Source: Schinkia azotoformans LMG 9581 (GTDB lineage Bacteria > Bacillota > Bacilli > Bacillales > Bacillaceae_J). From it: a stretch of 64,000 bases of DNA. The notes under the pieces were generated by a model. The model was not told the DNA's origin. It saw only the letters and a list, made by a program, of their open reading frames with translations, and made no database searches. Positions 26,995-35,292 of the stretch are shown piece after piece. The translations under genes were made by a program, and so were the position numbers. Where the stretch lies: positions 1-64,000 of the forward strand of contig NZ_AJLR01000125.1 in the NCBI RefSeq assembly GCF_000307855.1. The letters are read 5' to 3'. How positions within the stretch are numbered: position 1 is the first letter of the stretch; every line of letters starts with the position of its first letter.

Positions 26995-28008
26995 ATGTCT
27001 AAAAACTCGGAAGAACTTACAGGAAAGCAAAAAGCTGCCATACTCCTTATTTCTCTTGGGCCAGAAGTCTCTGCACAAGTATATAAGCACTTATCAGAGG
27101 AAGAAATTGAGAAGCTTACATTAGAGATTTCAAGTGTAAAGAAAGTTGAAACAAAACAAAAAGAGGATATTCTTGATCAATTTCATCAAATCGCCCTTGC
27201 TCAAGAGTATATTTCACAGGGTGGTATTGGCTATGCGAAGACAGTTTTGGAAAAAGCGTTAGGACCAGAACAAGCGGCATCGATTATTAACCGTTTGACT
27301 TCCTCCTTGCAAGTTAAACCATTTGATTTTGCAAGGAAGGCCGATCCTTCCCAAATATTAAACTTTATCCAAAACGAGCATCCACAAACAATTGCGTTAA
27401 TACTTTCGTATCTTGACCCGGAAAAAGCCGGTCAAATTCTGTCTGCACTCCCACAGGAAATGCAGGCAGATATTGCAAAACGTATTGCTTTAATGGATAG
27501 TACGTCACCGGAAATTATTAATGAGGTTGAACAAATTTTAGAACGAAAGCTATCTACTACGGTAACTCAAGACTATACTCAAACTGGCGGTATTGAGGCT
27601 GTTGTTGAAGTGCTAAATGGTGTAGACAGAAGTACGGAGCGGACTATATTAGATGCACTAGAAATTCAAGACCCTGAGCTTGCTGAAGAGATTAAAAAGA
27701 GAATGTTTGTCTTCGAGGATATTGTTACACTTGATAATCGTGCGATTCAACGTGTTATTCGTGATTGTGAAAATGCAGATTTAATGCTTGCACTTAAAGT
27801 AGCAAGTGAGGAAGTTAGAGAGATTGTCTTTAAAAACATGTCAAAACGGATGGCAGAAACATTCATCGAAGAAATGGAATTTATGGGACCTGTACGTCTT
27901 CGCGATGTTGAAGAAGCACAGACAAGGATTGTTGCTACGATCAGACGTCTAGAAGAAGCTGGTGAAATCGTGATTGCCCGTGGAGGAGGAGACGATATCA
28001 TTGTCTAG
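26995..28008 (+). CDS. fliG: Flagellar motor switch protein FliG
   Basis: This 337-aa C-ring protein transmits torque from the stator. It has the N-terminal FliF-binding domain (LTGKQKAAILLISLGPEVSAQV), the middle domain with EHPQTIALILSYL, and the C-terminal charged torque helix (RDVEEAQTRIVATIRRLEEAGEI). The ATG follows TAGGGGGGC. Its last codons overlap the TTG start of fliH. Confidence 0.97.
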   Translation: MSKNSEELTGKQKAAILLISLGPEVSAQVYKHLSEEEIEKLTLEISSVKKVETKQKEDILDQFHQIALAQEYISQGGIGYAKTVLEKALGPEQAASIINRLTSSLQVKPFDFARKADPSQILNFIQNEHPQTIALILSYLDPEKAGQILSALPQEMQADIAKRIALMDSTSPEIINEVEQILERKLSTTVTQDYTQTGGIEAVVEVLNGVDRSTERTILDALEIQDPELAEEIKKRMFVFEDIVTLDNRAIQRVIRDCENADLMLALKVASEEVREIVFKNMSKRMAETFIEEMEFMGPVRLRDVEEAQTRIVATIRRLEEAGEIVIARGGGDDIIV

Positions 28009-28819
28009 AGTTATCAAATCTCCTTTCACACAAACTGAAGAAGGTAAAAAAAGGGTCATCCAATTAAAACCGTTAAGCGGAGAACGGCAGTATTTCGAAG
28101 ATAGTTACAATCAAAGCGAAGAAGCGGAGGAGAAGGCTGTTGATTTAAGGGAAATTGAAGTAAAGGCCGACGAAATTATTCGCAATGCCGAGAAAGAGGC
28201 CATTTCAATTTTAAGAGATGCCGAAAATAAATTACAAGAAATCATGCATCAAATAGAAGTAGAAAAACAGAATTGGGATATCGAAAAAGAGCATTGGATT
28301 GAAACAGCCAAACAAGATGGGTATGCAGAAGGCTTTGAGGTAGGTAGACAGGAAGGAGTTCACGAATTTAAAACTCTGATCAACACTGCCAAAGAGACTG
28401 TAATCCTAAGTAAACAAGATTATCTAAAAAATGTGGAACAATCGGAAACAACCGTTCTTCATCTAGGATTAAAAGCGGCAGAAAAAATTATCGGTTTTAT
28501 TTTGGAATTAAACGAGGATATTTTTCTGAATTTGGTTAAGCAGGTTGTTAAAGAAGTAAAGGACCATCAGGATGTACAAATCCATGTTCATCCTAAATAT
28601 TATAGTCTTTTAATATCGCAAAAAGAGGAAATTAAAGCTTATTTCAATAACCCAACAACGCAAATTTATATTTTTCCTGATGATGAACTAAAAGAAACGG
28701 ATTGTATCATCGAATCGTCATTTGGAAGAATCGACGCAAGTATAGATAGTCAGCTAAATGAACTAAAGCTTAAGCTACTCCAAATTTTGGAGGGAGAGAT
28801 GGAAGATGAAAACTGCTAA
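28001..28819 (+). CDS. fliH: Flagellar export ATPase regulator FliH
   Basis: This 272-aa stator of the export ATPase has a long charged coiled coil (residues 40-110) and the FliH/HrpE C-terminal domain near residues 145-250, with the GYAEGFEVGRQEG glycine-repeat region between. I place the start at TTG 28001, because GGAGGAGG at 27983-27990 precedes it at normal distance. It thus overlaps the end of fliG by 8 nt. The TTG at 27974 precedes that site and is unlikely. Confidence 0.9.
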   Translation: MSRVIKSPFTQTEEGKKRVIQLKPLSGERQYFEDSYNQSEEAEEKAVDLREIEVKADEIIRNAEKEAISILRDAENKLQEIMHQIEVEKQNWDIEKEHWIETAKQDGYAEGFEVGRQEGVHEFKTLINTAKETVILSKQDYLKNVEQSETTVLHLGLKAAEKIIGFILELNEDIFLNLVKQVVKEVKDHQDVQIHVHPKYYSLLISQKEEIKAYFNNPTTQIYIFPDDELKETDCIIESSFGRIDASIDSQLNELKLKLLQILEGEMEDENC

Positions 28820-30116
28820 TCTCATCTCTATGATCGATTCAATTGATACTTTTAAACGCTATGGCCGTGTAACAAGAGTCATCGGTTTAATGATAGAATC
28901 GCGCGGACCGGAAAGCTCTATTGGGGACTTATGCTATATCCACGTAGGTTTGAAGCGAAAGCGGATTATTCCTGCTGAAGTGGTAGGATTTCGTGATTCA
29001 TTTGTTTTGCTTATGCCTTATACCGATATACAGGATATTTCTCCGGGCTGCCTCGTTGAGGCTACAGGTGAATCATTACAAATTAAAGTTGGATCTGCCC
29101 TGATCGGAAAAGTTCTAGATCCGCTTGGTTTACCGATGGACGAAAGTCCGCTTCCGAAGGGATTAACACCAGCTCCAACAGACCAGTCACCTCCTAATCC
29201 GATGAAAAGGCCCCCGATCGAAGAAGAGATCGAGGTAGGAATTCGAGTAATCGATAGCACCTTAACAGTCGGTAAAGGACAGAGGATTGGTATCTTTGCC
29301 GGTAGTGGTGTGGGAAAAAGTACGTTGATGGGAATGATCGCTCGCAATTCTGAAGCCGATATTAATGTAATTGGTTTAATAGGTGAGCGTGGTCGTGAAG
29401 TAAGGGAGTTCATTGAACGAGATTTAGGGGAAGAGGGCTTGAAAAAATCGGTTGTTGTCTGCGCAACCTCTGATCAACCGGCACTAATGAGGTTAAAGGG
29501 TGCGTATACAGCTACTGCAGTCGCAGAATATTATCGTGATCAGGGCTATAATGTCATGATGATGATGGATTCGGTAACACGTGTTGCAATGGCACAGCGA
29601 GAGATTGGACTTGCTATTGGTGAACCACCGACGACAAAAGGGTATACACCCTCTGTATTCGCTATATTGCCAAAGCTCTTGGAACGAACCGGTATGAATG
29701 ATAAAGGCTCCATTACGGCATTTTATACAGTATTAGTTGATGGCGACGATATGAATGAGCCCATCGCAGACGCCGTACGCGGGATTTTAGATGGTCACCT
29801 TGTTTTGGACCGGGCCTTAGCGAATAAAGGCCATTATCCGGCTATTAATGTATTAAAAAGTGTCAGCCGTGTTATGAATAACATCGTTTCAAAAGAGCAC
29901 CGAAAAGCGGCTGAAAGATTAAGAGACTTGCTGTCAACTTATATAAACTCAGAAGATTTAATTAATATCGGTGCTTATAAACGCGGATCCTCTAAGGAAA
30001 TTGATGAAGCTATTCGCTTTTATCCAAGGATTATCTCTTTTCTAAAACAAGAGACAGATGAAAACATCCGAAAATCAGATTCCATATCCACTCTCATTCA
30101 GTTATTCGAAAATTAA
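28806..30116 (+). CDS. fliI: Flagellum-specific ATPase FliI
   Basis: This 436-aa F1-beta-like ATPase powers type III export. Walker A is GSGVGKSTLMGM, Walker B MMMMDSVTRVAMAQREIGLA, and the segment GEPPTTKGYTPSVFA is family-specific. It overlaps the 3' end of fliH by 14 nt, with its ribosome binding site (GGAGGGAGA) inside fliH. Normal length and motifs. Confidence 0.97.
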   Translation: MKTANLISMIDSIDTFKRYGRVTRVIGLMIESRGPESSIGDLCYIHVGLKRKRIIPAEVVGFRDSFVLLMPYTDIQDISPGCLVEATGESLQIKVGSALIGKVLDPLGLPMDESPLPKGLTPAPTDQSPPNPMKRPPIEEEIEVGIRVIDSTLTVGKGQRIGIFAGSGVGKSTLMGMIARNSEADINVIGLIGERGREVREFIERDLGEEGLKKSVVVCATSDQPALMRLKGAYTATAVAEYYRDQGYNVMMMMDSVTRVAMAQREIGLAIGEPPTTKGYTPSVFAILPKLLERTGMNDKGSITAFYTVLVDGDDMNEPIADAVRGILDGHLVLDRALANKGHYPAINVLKSVSRVMNNIVSKEHRKAAERLRDLLSTYINSEDLINIGAYKRGSSKEIDEAIRFYPRIISFLKQETDENIRKSDSISTLIQLFEN

Positions 30117-30140
30117 ATCATGTTTTTGGGGGTAGTCGAT

Positions 30141-30584
30141 ATGGCATTTAAATATAAATTCGAAAAATTATTATCAATCAAAGAAAACGAAAAAGATGTC
30201 GTTATCGGTGAATACAACGATGCTGTCCAAAAATTTGAGAAAGCGGCAACTAAACTATATCAATTGCTTAAGCAAAAGGAAGATTTAATAGATCAACAAG
30301 GGAAACAATTAACATCGGGCTTAAATATTAGACAAATTCAGGATTTACAACGATTTTTGCCATTCCTTGATAAATCAATTGCGGAGTGGCAAGTTCAAGT
30401 CGCAAAAGCTCGTAAATTTATGGAATTAAAACAACAGCTTTTACTTGAAAAAAACATTGAGGTAAAAAAATATGAAATAATGAAAGAAAAATCCTTGGCT
30501 GCCTATAGTCAATTGGAGAAAGCAGAGGAAAATAAATTAATGGATGAGATCTCGATCCAACAATATATGAATCGAGGAAATTAG
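30141..30584 (+). CDS. fliJ: Flagellar export chaperone FliJ
   Basis: This 147-aa coiled-coil protein resembles the gamma subunit of F1-ATPase and couples FliI to the gate. It is nearly all helical, and ILT/LLEKNIEVKKYEIMKEK matches the Bacillus protein. The start is ATG at 30141 after TTGGGGGTAG; the ATG at 30120 overlaps that site. It follows fliI by 24 nt. Confidence 0.93.
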   Translation: MAFKYKFEKLLSIKENEKDVVIGEYNDAVQKFEKAATKLYQLLKQKEDLIDQQGKQLTSGLNIRQIQDLQRFLPFLDKSIAEWQVQVAKARKFMELKQQLLLEKNIEVKKYEIMKEKSLAAYSQLEKAEENKLMDEISIQQYMNRGN

Positions 30585-30592
30585 GTGTTTAT

Positions 30593-31213
30593 ATGAGCAA
30601 TAAAGCTGAAGAACTAAGCCTAAATGAGGAGAAAAAAAGTAGCAAAATTCAGTGGTTTTTGTTTGTGATCGTGATTCCGCTCTTTTTTGCCATAGCTATA
30701 GCCTTAGTTGTGATGACAATGTCCGGTATTAATGTATTTGACTTAGCTAAAAAGTATAGCGGTGATATACCGATTATTTCATCAATCGTTTCTAATGATG
30801 AAGATAAGGAAGAAGTTAGTGATAGTGTTTTTTCTTTAAAAGCTACAATTGAAGATCAAAAAGCGGAAATTGCAAATTTGCAGGCTGAAATTGAAAGCAA
30901 GCAAAAAGATCTCAAGGCTTCGCAAGAAGAAATTGATAAATTAGTGAATGAAATCAAAGCTTTGGAAGAGAAAGAAAAAGAGGCAACAATCAAGCTGGAA
31001 GAGCTTGCGAAGGTTTACGAAACGATGTCGGCGAAAAAATCAGCTGCCATTCTATCCGTTATGGCAAATAAAGATTCGATTGAAATATTAGTCAAATTGA
31101 ATAATGAAACAAGAGCCGCTGTTTTGGAAAAAATGGAACCTAAAAAAGCAGCAGAATTAACCGTTTTATTAAAAGCCGAAGAGAACAAAGCCGGAATTAA
31201 TAGTGAAGGGTAA
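30593..31213 (+). CDS. ylxF: YlxF/MotE-like membrane protein of the flagellar operon
   Basis: This 206-aa protein has one membrane segment near residues 21-45 (FLFVIVIPLFFAIAIALVVM), a coiled coil at about 80-135 and a C-terminal domain similar to the MgtE N-domain (KSAAILSVMANKDSIEILVKL; KAAELTVLLK). Its place between fliJ and fliK is that of Bacillus ylxF. Related MotE of alphaproteobacteria is a chaperone for the motility protein MotC. Its role in Bacillus is not established. Confidence 0.88.
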   Translation: MSNKAEELSLNEEKKSSKIQWFLFVIVIPLFFAIAIALVVMTMSGINVFDLAKKYSGDIPIISSIVSNDEDKEEVSDSVFSLKATIEDQKAEIANLQAEIESKQKDLKASQEEIDKLVNEIKALEEKEKEATIKLEELAKVYETMSAKKSAAILSVMANKDSIEILVKLNNETRAAVLEKMEPKKAAELTVLLKAEENKAGINSEG

Positions 31214-31259
31214 AAAATAGTATTCATTCTGCGTTTTTACTTGAAAGGAGGTGAGAAAA

Positions 31260-32612
31260 ATGAATGCCGCAGCCGTATTTGTAAATCCTAAAGCAACACA
31301 AAAGGTAGACATTCCGAAGAAATCGATGGATACAGTGAAAAATGGTGGTAATGAGACAAACCCATTTGCAAAACTATTGAGTGGGGAAGTAAACAAAAAC
31401 GAATATGTAACAGTTCCTAAAGGGAAAGAGGATTCTCAGCCTCTTTTAGTAAAAGCCGAAGTTGCAGCTGATAATTCGGTGGATTCCGAAGAACTACTTC
31501 AGGCAATGGAACAATTGCAGGAGTTAATTCCAATAGATCAAGGTTTTATTGATCCTAAACTGATAGAAGATCCGGAAGTGTTAGCTTTGTTGAATCAAAT
31601 GCCTCCGCAAATTCAGCAGTTACTGAAGGATTTTATTCAATCAGGTCAATCATTTGAATATTTAGTAGCTCAAACAGAGACTGGCAGTCAAGAACAAATA
31701 GGTCTATTACTACTTTCTCTATATCAGCTTGAGAAAAAAGGACAATTACCAGATGATCTGAAACAGCCTGAATTTATGAAGCTTTTACAACGCCAAATAA
31801 ATGAAGAGTTCAATGTTCAGATTCCTGAAAAAGAAGTTCAAAGCGCAAGCATGCTTTTAAGTAAGCTCAATGAATTGCTTAATAAAAAGAATACGACGAA
31901 TCCGGTTGATACTGTCATGCAAAATAAATTTGAGCTAAGACAAGCGATTCAAAGGGTACTTTATAGTACGTCTGCTAACGAAAACGCTGGTCAGCAAGAT
32001 ACTGCTAAAAAGGAATCAAGTGGCACAACAAACAATGTTACTGAAGTTAAAATGACACAATCTGTTGTGCACGAGGATGTATTTGACCAGCTTGTTGCTA
32101 GTTCTATCAAGGATGGGGGATCGGTAAATCGAATCCAACAATATGCTTTAAATGTAGGACAAACTTCCGGCTCGCCGTTGCCTGAGGACCAAATTTTGGA
32201 ACAACTCCAAACTATCATGAAGCAAAGTAAATTTAGCACGTCACCGAATGGGACTAATCAATTGATGCTTAAGCTAAATCCTGCGCATTTAGGAACACTT
32301 ACGATCAAGCTAATTGAATCAAATGGTGAAATGATCGCTCGCATTATTGCATCATCGAAAACGGCCAAGGAAGTCATCGAAACAAACTTAAATTCACTAA
32401 GGCATGTTTTTACAACACAAAATATAACGGTTGAAAAGTTGGATATCCAGTATCAGGGTGATAGCCAGTTTGATGAAAGCAATAAAGGAAACCGTCAGCA
32501 AGAGGACCAATCGAAACGAAACGAGCAGGAACCAGCGAATCAAAGGAACAAAGATGAAGATTCAATAGATTCAAATTCATTTAAGGATGAACTATTAAAC
32601 ATTATGGTATAG
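31260..32612 (+). CDS. fliK: Flagellar hook-length control protein FliK
   Basis: This 450-aa protein is exported to measure the hook and switches FlhB to filament export. The N-terminal two thirds are variable, with many Gln and Glu. The conserved C-terminal domain is near residues 335-400 (LMLKLNPAHLGTLTIKLIES and IIASSKTAKEVIETNL). The tail is very polar (QQEDQSKRNEQEPANQRNKDE). The start is ATG at 31260 after AAAGGAGG; the GTG at 31251 overlaps the site. Confidence 0.94.
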   Translation: MNAAAVFVNPKATQKVDIPKKSMDTVKNGGNETNPFAKLLSGEVNKNEYVTVPKGKEDSQPLLVKAEVAADNSVDSEELLQAMEQLQELIPIDQGFIDPKLIEDPEVLALLNQMPPQIQQLLKDFIQSGQSFEYLVAQTETGSQEQIGLLLLSLYQLEKKGQLPDDLKQPEFMKLLQRQINEEFNVQIPEKEVQSASMLLSKLNELLNKKNTTNPVDTVMQNKFELRQAIQRVLYSTSANENAGQQDTAKKESSGTTNNVTEVKMTQSVVHEDVFDQLVASSIKDGGSVNRIQQYALNVGQTSGSPLPEDQILEQLQTIMKQSKFSTSPNGTNQLMLKLNPAHLGTLTIKLIESNGEMIARIIASSKTAKEVIETNLNSLRHVFTTQNITVEKLDIQYQGDSQFDESNKGNRQQEDQSKRNEQEPANQRNKDEDSIDSNSFKDELLNIMV

Positions 32613-32630
32613 GAATGAGGTTATCATGAA

Positions 32631-33290
32631 ATGACAAATACAATTGATCCAAGCCTATATCTAGAGAATTATAGACAGGCACAACGAAAAGCACCATCTA
32701 ACAATTTAGGGAAAGACGAGTTTTTAAAAATATTAATGGTGCAATTACAAAATCAGGATCCGCTAAATCCGATGGAAGATAAAGAGTTTATTGCCCAAAT
32801 GGCTCAGTTCACATCATTAGAACAAATGACAAAAATGGCCTCTTCTTTCGAAAAATTTATCGAATTTCAAAAAAGCAACACACTTAGCTCTTATGTTGGT
32901 TGGATAGGGAAAAAAGTTGATTGGGAAATTATCATAAAGAATGTTGATGAGGACGGCAATGAACTTGAACCTACTATTGAAACAGGTTCAGGCACAATTG
33001 AATCAATTGTCAATAAAGGTGATATTGTCGAGCTTCACTTAGATGATGGTAAGGTAATATACCAAGATGAGATCAAAAAAGTGCAAAATCAATATGAATC
33101 ATCTTATGAAAACCAATTAACAACGGCCAGCCAAATGATTGGCAAACTTGTTTCATGGATCAATGAAGATGATGAACCGATTGATTCAATCGTTAGATCT
33201 GTCCAAATGAAAGATGGTATAGTTCAGTATGAATTAGAGGACGGAACTTTAATTAGCGGCAATCAAATAACAAAGGTGACTAAACAATAA
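32631..33290 (+). CDS. flgD: Flagellar hook-capping protein FlgD
   Basis: This 219-aa scaffold caps the growing hook. It has the N-terminal FlgD motif LGKDEFLKILMVQLQNQDPL, then NPMEDKEFIAQMAQFTSLEQ. The C-terminal half contains repeated beta-rich segments (WIGKKVDWE and VSWINEDDEP) that suggest duplicated Tudor-like domains. An earlier ATG at 32626 is out of frame. It is the ylxG position in B. subtilis. Confidence 0.94.
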   Translation: MTNTIDPSLYLENYRQAQRKAPSNNLGKDEFLKILMVQLQNQDPLNPMEDKEFIAQMAQFTSLEQMTKMASSFEKFIEFQKSNTLSSYVGWIGKKVDWEIIIKNVDEDGNELEPTIETGSGTIESIVNKGDIVELHLDDGKVIYQDEIKKVQNQYESSYENQLTTASQMIGKLVSWINEDDEPIDSIVRSVQMKDGIVQYELEDGTLISGNQITKVTKQ

Positions 33291-33305
33291 TTAGGTGGTG
33301 GAAAC

Positions 33306-33686
33306 ATGGATCATCGAATACAGCAATTAAACTACCATCCACTCTCCCATATTAAGCAGCAAAGTAAAAAAACGGTCGACCATACTGGCCCTTCGTTTAA
33401 AGAACTGCTTGGCAATACTATCAAAGAAGATACTACCTTAAAAATTAGTAAACATGCAGAAAAACGTTTAACTGAAAGAAATATAAAAATAGACCAAGAG
33501 CTTTGGAATAAAATTGAGCAAAAGGTTCATGAAGCAAAAGGTAAAGGTGTCAGCGATTCATTAGTTGTTACGGATCAAGCGGCGTTAATTGTCAGTGCTA
33601 AAAACAATACAGTCATTACCGCAATGGACCGAATTGAAGCAAGTTCACAAATTTTCACCAATATTAATGGAACGATCTTAATTTAA
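33306..33686 (+). CDS. Conserved flagellar operon protein (TIGR02530-like)
   Basis: This 126-aa protein appears between flgD and flgE in many Firmicute flagellar operons. After a disordered N-terminus it has a compact region with SKHAEKRLTERNIKIDQE, then LVVTDQAALIVSAKNNTVIT and a final MDRIEASSQIFTNINGTILI. It has no signal peptide or membrane segment. The function is not known to me. The position suggests a role in hook assembly or export control. The ATG follows TTAGGTGGTGG. Confidence 0.85.
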   Translation: MDHRIQQLNYHPLSHIKQQSKKTVDHTGPSFKELLGNTIKEDTTLKISKHAEKRLTERNIKIDQELWNKIEQKVHEAKGKGVSDSLVVTDQAALIVSAKNNTVITAMDRIEASSQIFTNINGTILI

Positions 33687-33694
33687 CGCAAGTA

Positions 33695-33747
33695 TAGAGC
33701 TGGACCGTATGGGGGCTCTAAAACACTGCTGACCGATAGATGCAGTG
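33695..33747 (+). promoter_or_regulatory. Two tandem hairpins before flgE
   Basis: TAGAGC (33695-33700) pairs with GCTCTA (33715-33720), and CACTGC (33724-33729) pairs with GCAGTG (33742-33747). They fill most of the 91-nt gap between the 126-aa gene and flgE. No T-run follows, so they are more likely mRNA stability or processing elements than terminators. Confidence 0.4.
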
Positions 33748-33777
33748 AACAATAAACAATGAAGGAGCGCATATTTT

Positions 33778-34566
33778 ATGTTACGTTCAATGTATTCAGG
33801 GATTTCAGGAATGAAAAACTTCCAAACAAAACTAGATGTAATTGGTAATAATATTGCCAATGTTAATACGTATGGGTTTAAGAAGGGAAGAGTAACGTTT
33901 AGTGATTTATATAGTCAACAAATATCAGGAGCCACTGGTGCAACTGGAACTAGGGGTGGGGTGAATCCTAGACAGGTTGGACTAGGGGCCCAGTTAGCCT
34001 CAATCGATACAATTTATACTCCAGGGAGTACGCAATCTACAGGGAGACCACTCGATTTAGCAATTACTGGCGATGGATATTTCCAGGTTAAAGACCCTGG
34101 TGGTAATATTTTATTTACTAGAGCTGGGAATTTTTATTTTGATGAGAATAATGGTGATATTGTTAATTCAGATGGATACCACTTGGTTGGAACTGGAGGA
34201 AAAACACCTTTAAATATTCCAGCAGATGCTGAGTCCTTCAGTATTGGTGCTGATGGTACGATCAGCTACATTCCTGCTGGAGGTGGAACAGTAAACACAA
34301 GTCAAAAGATTGAGTTAATGAATTTCTCTAACCCAGGTGGCCTAACCAAGGTTGGTGGCAATTTGTTCCAAGAATCAGATAACTCTGGTACTGCGACAGC
34401 AATGAAAAATCCAAAAATTCAATCCGGCGCACTTGAAATGTCCAACGTCGACCTATCTGAAGAATTCACAGAAATGATCGTTGCCCAAAGGGGATTCCAA
34501 GCGAACACTAAAATTATTACAACATCTGACGAGATCCTGCAAGAATTAGTTAATTTGAAACGATAA
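33778..34566 (+). CDS. flgE: Flagellar hook protein FlgE (FlgE/FlgG family)
   Basis: This 262-aa protein has the N-terminal rod/hook motif MLRSMYSGISGMKNFQTKLD and DVIGNNIANVNTYGFKKGRV, the central RPLDLAITGDGYFQV segment and the C-terminal SEEFTEMIVAQRGFQANTK helix. At this length it matches the short Bacillus hook protein and could be called FlgG by sequence alone. Its position after flgD and before swrD favours FlgE. The ATG follows GAAGGAGCGC. Confidence 0.92.
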   Translation: MLRSMYSGISGMKNFQTKLDVIGNNIANVNTYGFKKGRVTFSDLYSQQISGATGATGTRGGVNPRQVGLGAQLASIDTIYTPGSTQSTGRPLDLAITGDGYFQVKDPGGNILFTRAGNFYFDENNGDIVNSDGYHLVGTGGKTPLNIPADAESFSIGADGTISYIPAGGGTVNTSQKIELMNFSNPGGLTKVGGNLFQESDNSGTATAMKNPKIQSGALEMSNVDLSEEFTEMIVAQRGFQANTKIITTSDEILQELVNLKR

Positions 34567-34576
34567 ACGATAATGT

Positions 34577-34622
34577 AAGGAGGTAGGGAGTTAAGCCAAC
34601 CGCTTGACTCCCATCTATTTTG
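34577..34622 (+). promoter_or_regulatory. Hairpin-bridged ribosome binding site for swrD
   Basis: The only Shine-Dalgarno sequence before swrD, AAGGAGG at 34577-34583, is 36 nt from the TTG start at 34620. Between them GGGAGTTAAGC (34586-34596) and GCTTGACTCCC (34602-34612) form an 11-bp stem with a 5-nt loop, including one U-G pair. Folding leaves 2 + 7 = 9 nt between the site and the start, a normal spacing. Confidence 0.7.
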
Positions 34623-34832
34623 ATTAAACTTACACGATTAAATGGACAAACCTTTTATCTAAATGCAGTTTATATAGAGCAAATCCAATCGTTTCCTGAT
34701 ACAACAATTACCTTAACGAATGGCAAAAAAATTGTCGTGCGGGAAGTAGAGGAAGATGTTATTCTTTTAGTTAGGGAATTCTATCGTGATATTAATATAT
34801 TAGGACTTTCTGAACAAAGGGAGGAGGAATAA
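34620..34832 (+). CDS. swrD: SwrD/FlbD family flagellar protein
   Basis: This 70-aa protein of the FlbD family (YlzI in B. subtilis) is needed for full motor torque and swarming in B. subtilis. The N-terminus MIKLTRLNGQTFYLNA is typical of the family, which fixes the start at the TTG at 34620. The remainder is a small mixed fold (TTITLTNGKKIVVREVEED). It overlaps fliL by one base. Its ribosome binding site is unusual, as described at 34577. Confidence 0.92.
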   Translation: MIKLTRLNGQTFYLNAVYIEQIQSFPDTTITLTNGKKIVVREVEEDVILLVREFYRDINILGLSEQREEE

Positions 34833-35260
34833 TGGCTAAAAATAAAATGATTAATATAATGATTATCATTTTAGTAGTGATTGCTTTATCGGGTGTAGTG
34901 GCTTATTTTGTCATTACAAATATAAATAAAGTTGATAGTCCAAAAGAACCGACGATTGATGAAATATTAGAACAATCGATTGATACCGAAGAAATAACAA
35001 CAAACTTAAATGATGGCCATTATTTAGTTATTCAGTTGAAAATACAAACAGACAATAAAAAGACAAAAGAAGAGTTGGAAAAACGAACTTTCCAAATCAA
35101 AAATATACTTATCCAAGAGCTTTCTTCGATGAAGTCAGAGCAATTTACGTCGAAGGAAGGATTAATTGAAGTAGAAGAACTATTAAAAATGAGGCTGAAT
35201 GAAATCGTGCAAAAAGGTACTGTAGAAAAAGTCTACATTACAAATCGATTAGTTCAGTAG
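34832..35260 (+). CDS. fliL: Flagellar basal body-associated protein FliL
   Basis: This 142-aa protein has one N-terminal membrane segment (IIMIIILVVIALSGVVAYFV-like) and an extracellular domain that lies around the stator. The YLVIQLKIQTDNKKTKEEL strand and the C-terminal VEKVYITNRLVQ fit the family. The ATG at 34832 uses GGAGGAA inside swrD. FliL is next to motor genes, as usual. Confidence 0.93.
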   Translation: MAKNKMINIMIIILVVIALSGVVAYFVITNINKVDSPKEPTIDEILEQSIDTEEITTNLNDGHYLVIQLKIQTDNKKTKEELEKRTFQIKNILIQELSSMKSEQFTSKEGLIEVEELLKMRLNEIVQKGTVEKVYITNRLVQ

Positions 35261-35292
35261 TATGTAGAGGTTTTTTTCGGAGGTGAGGGTAA

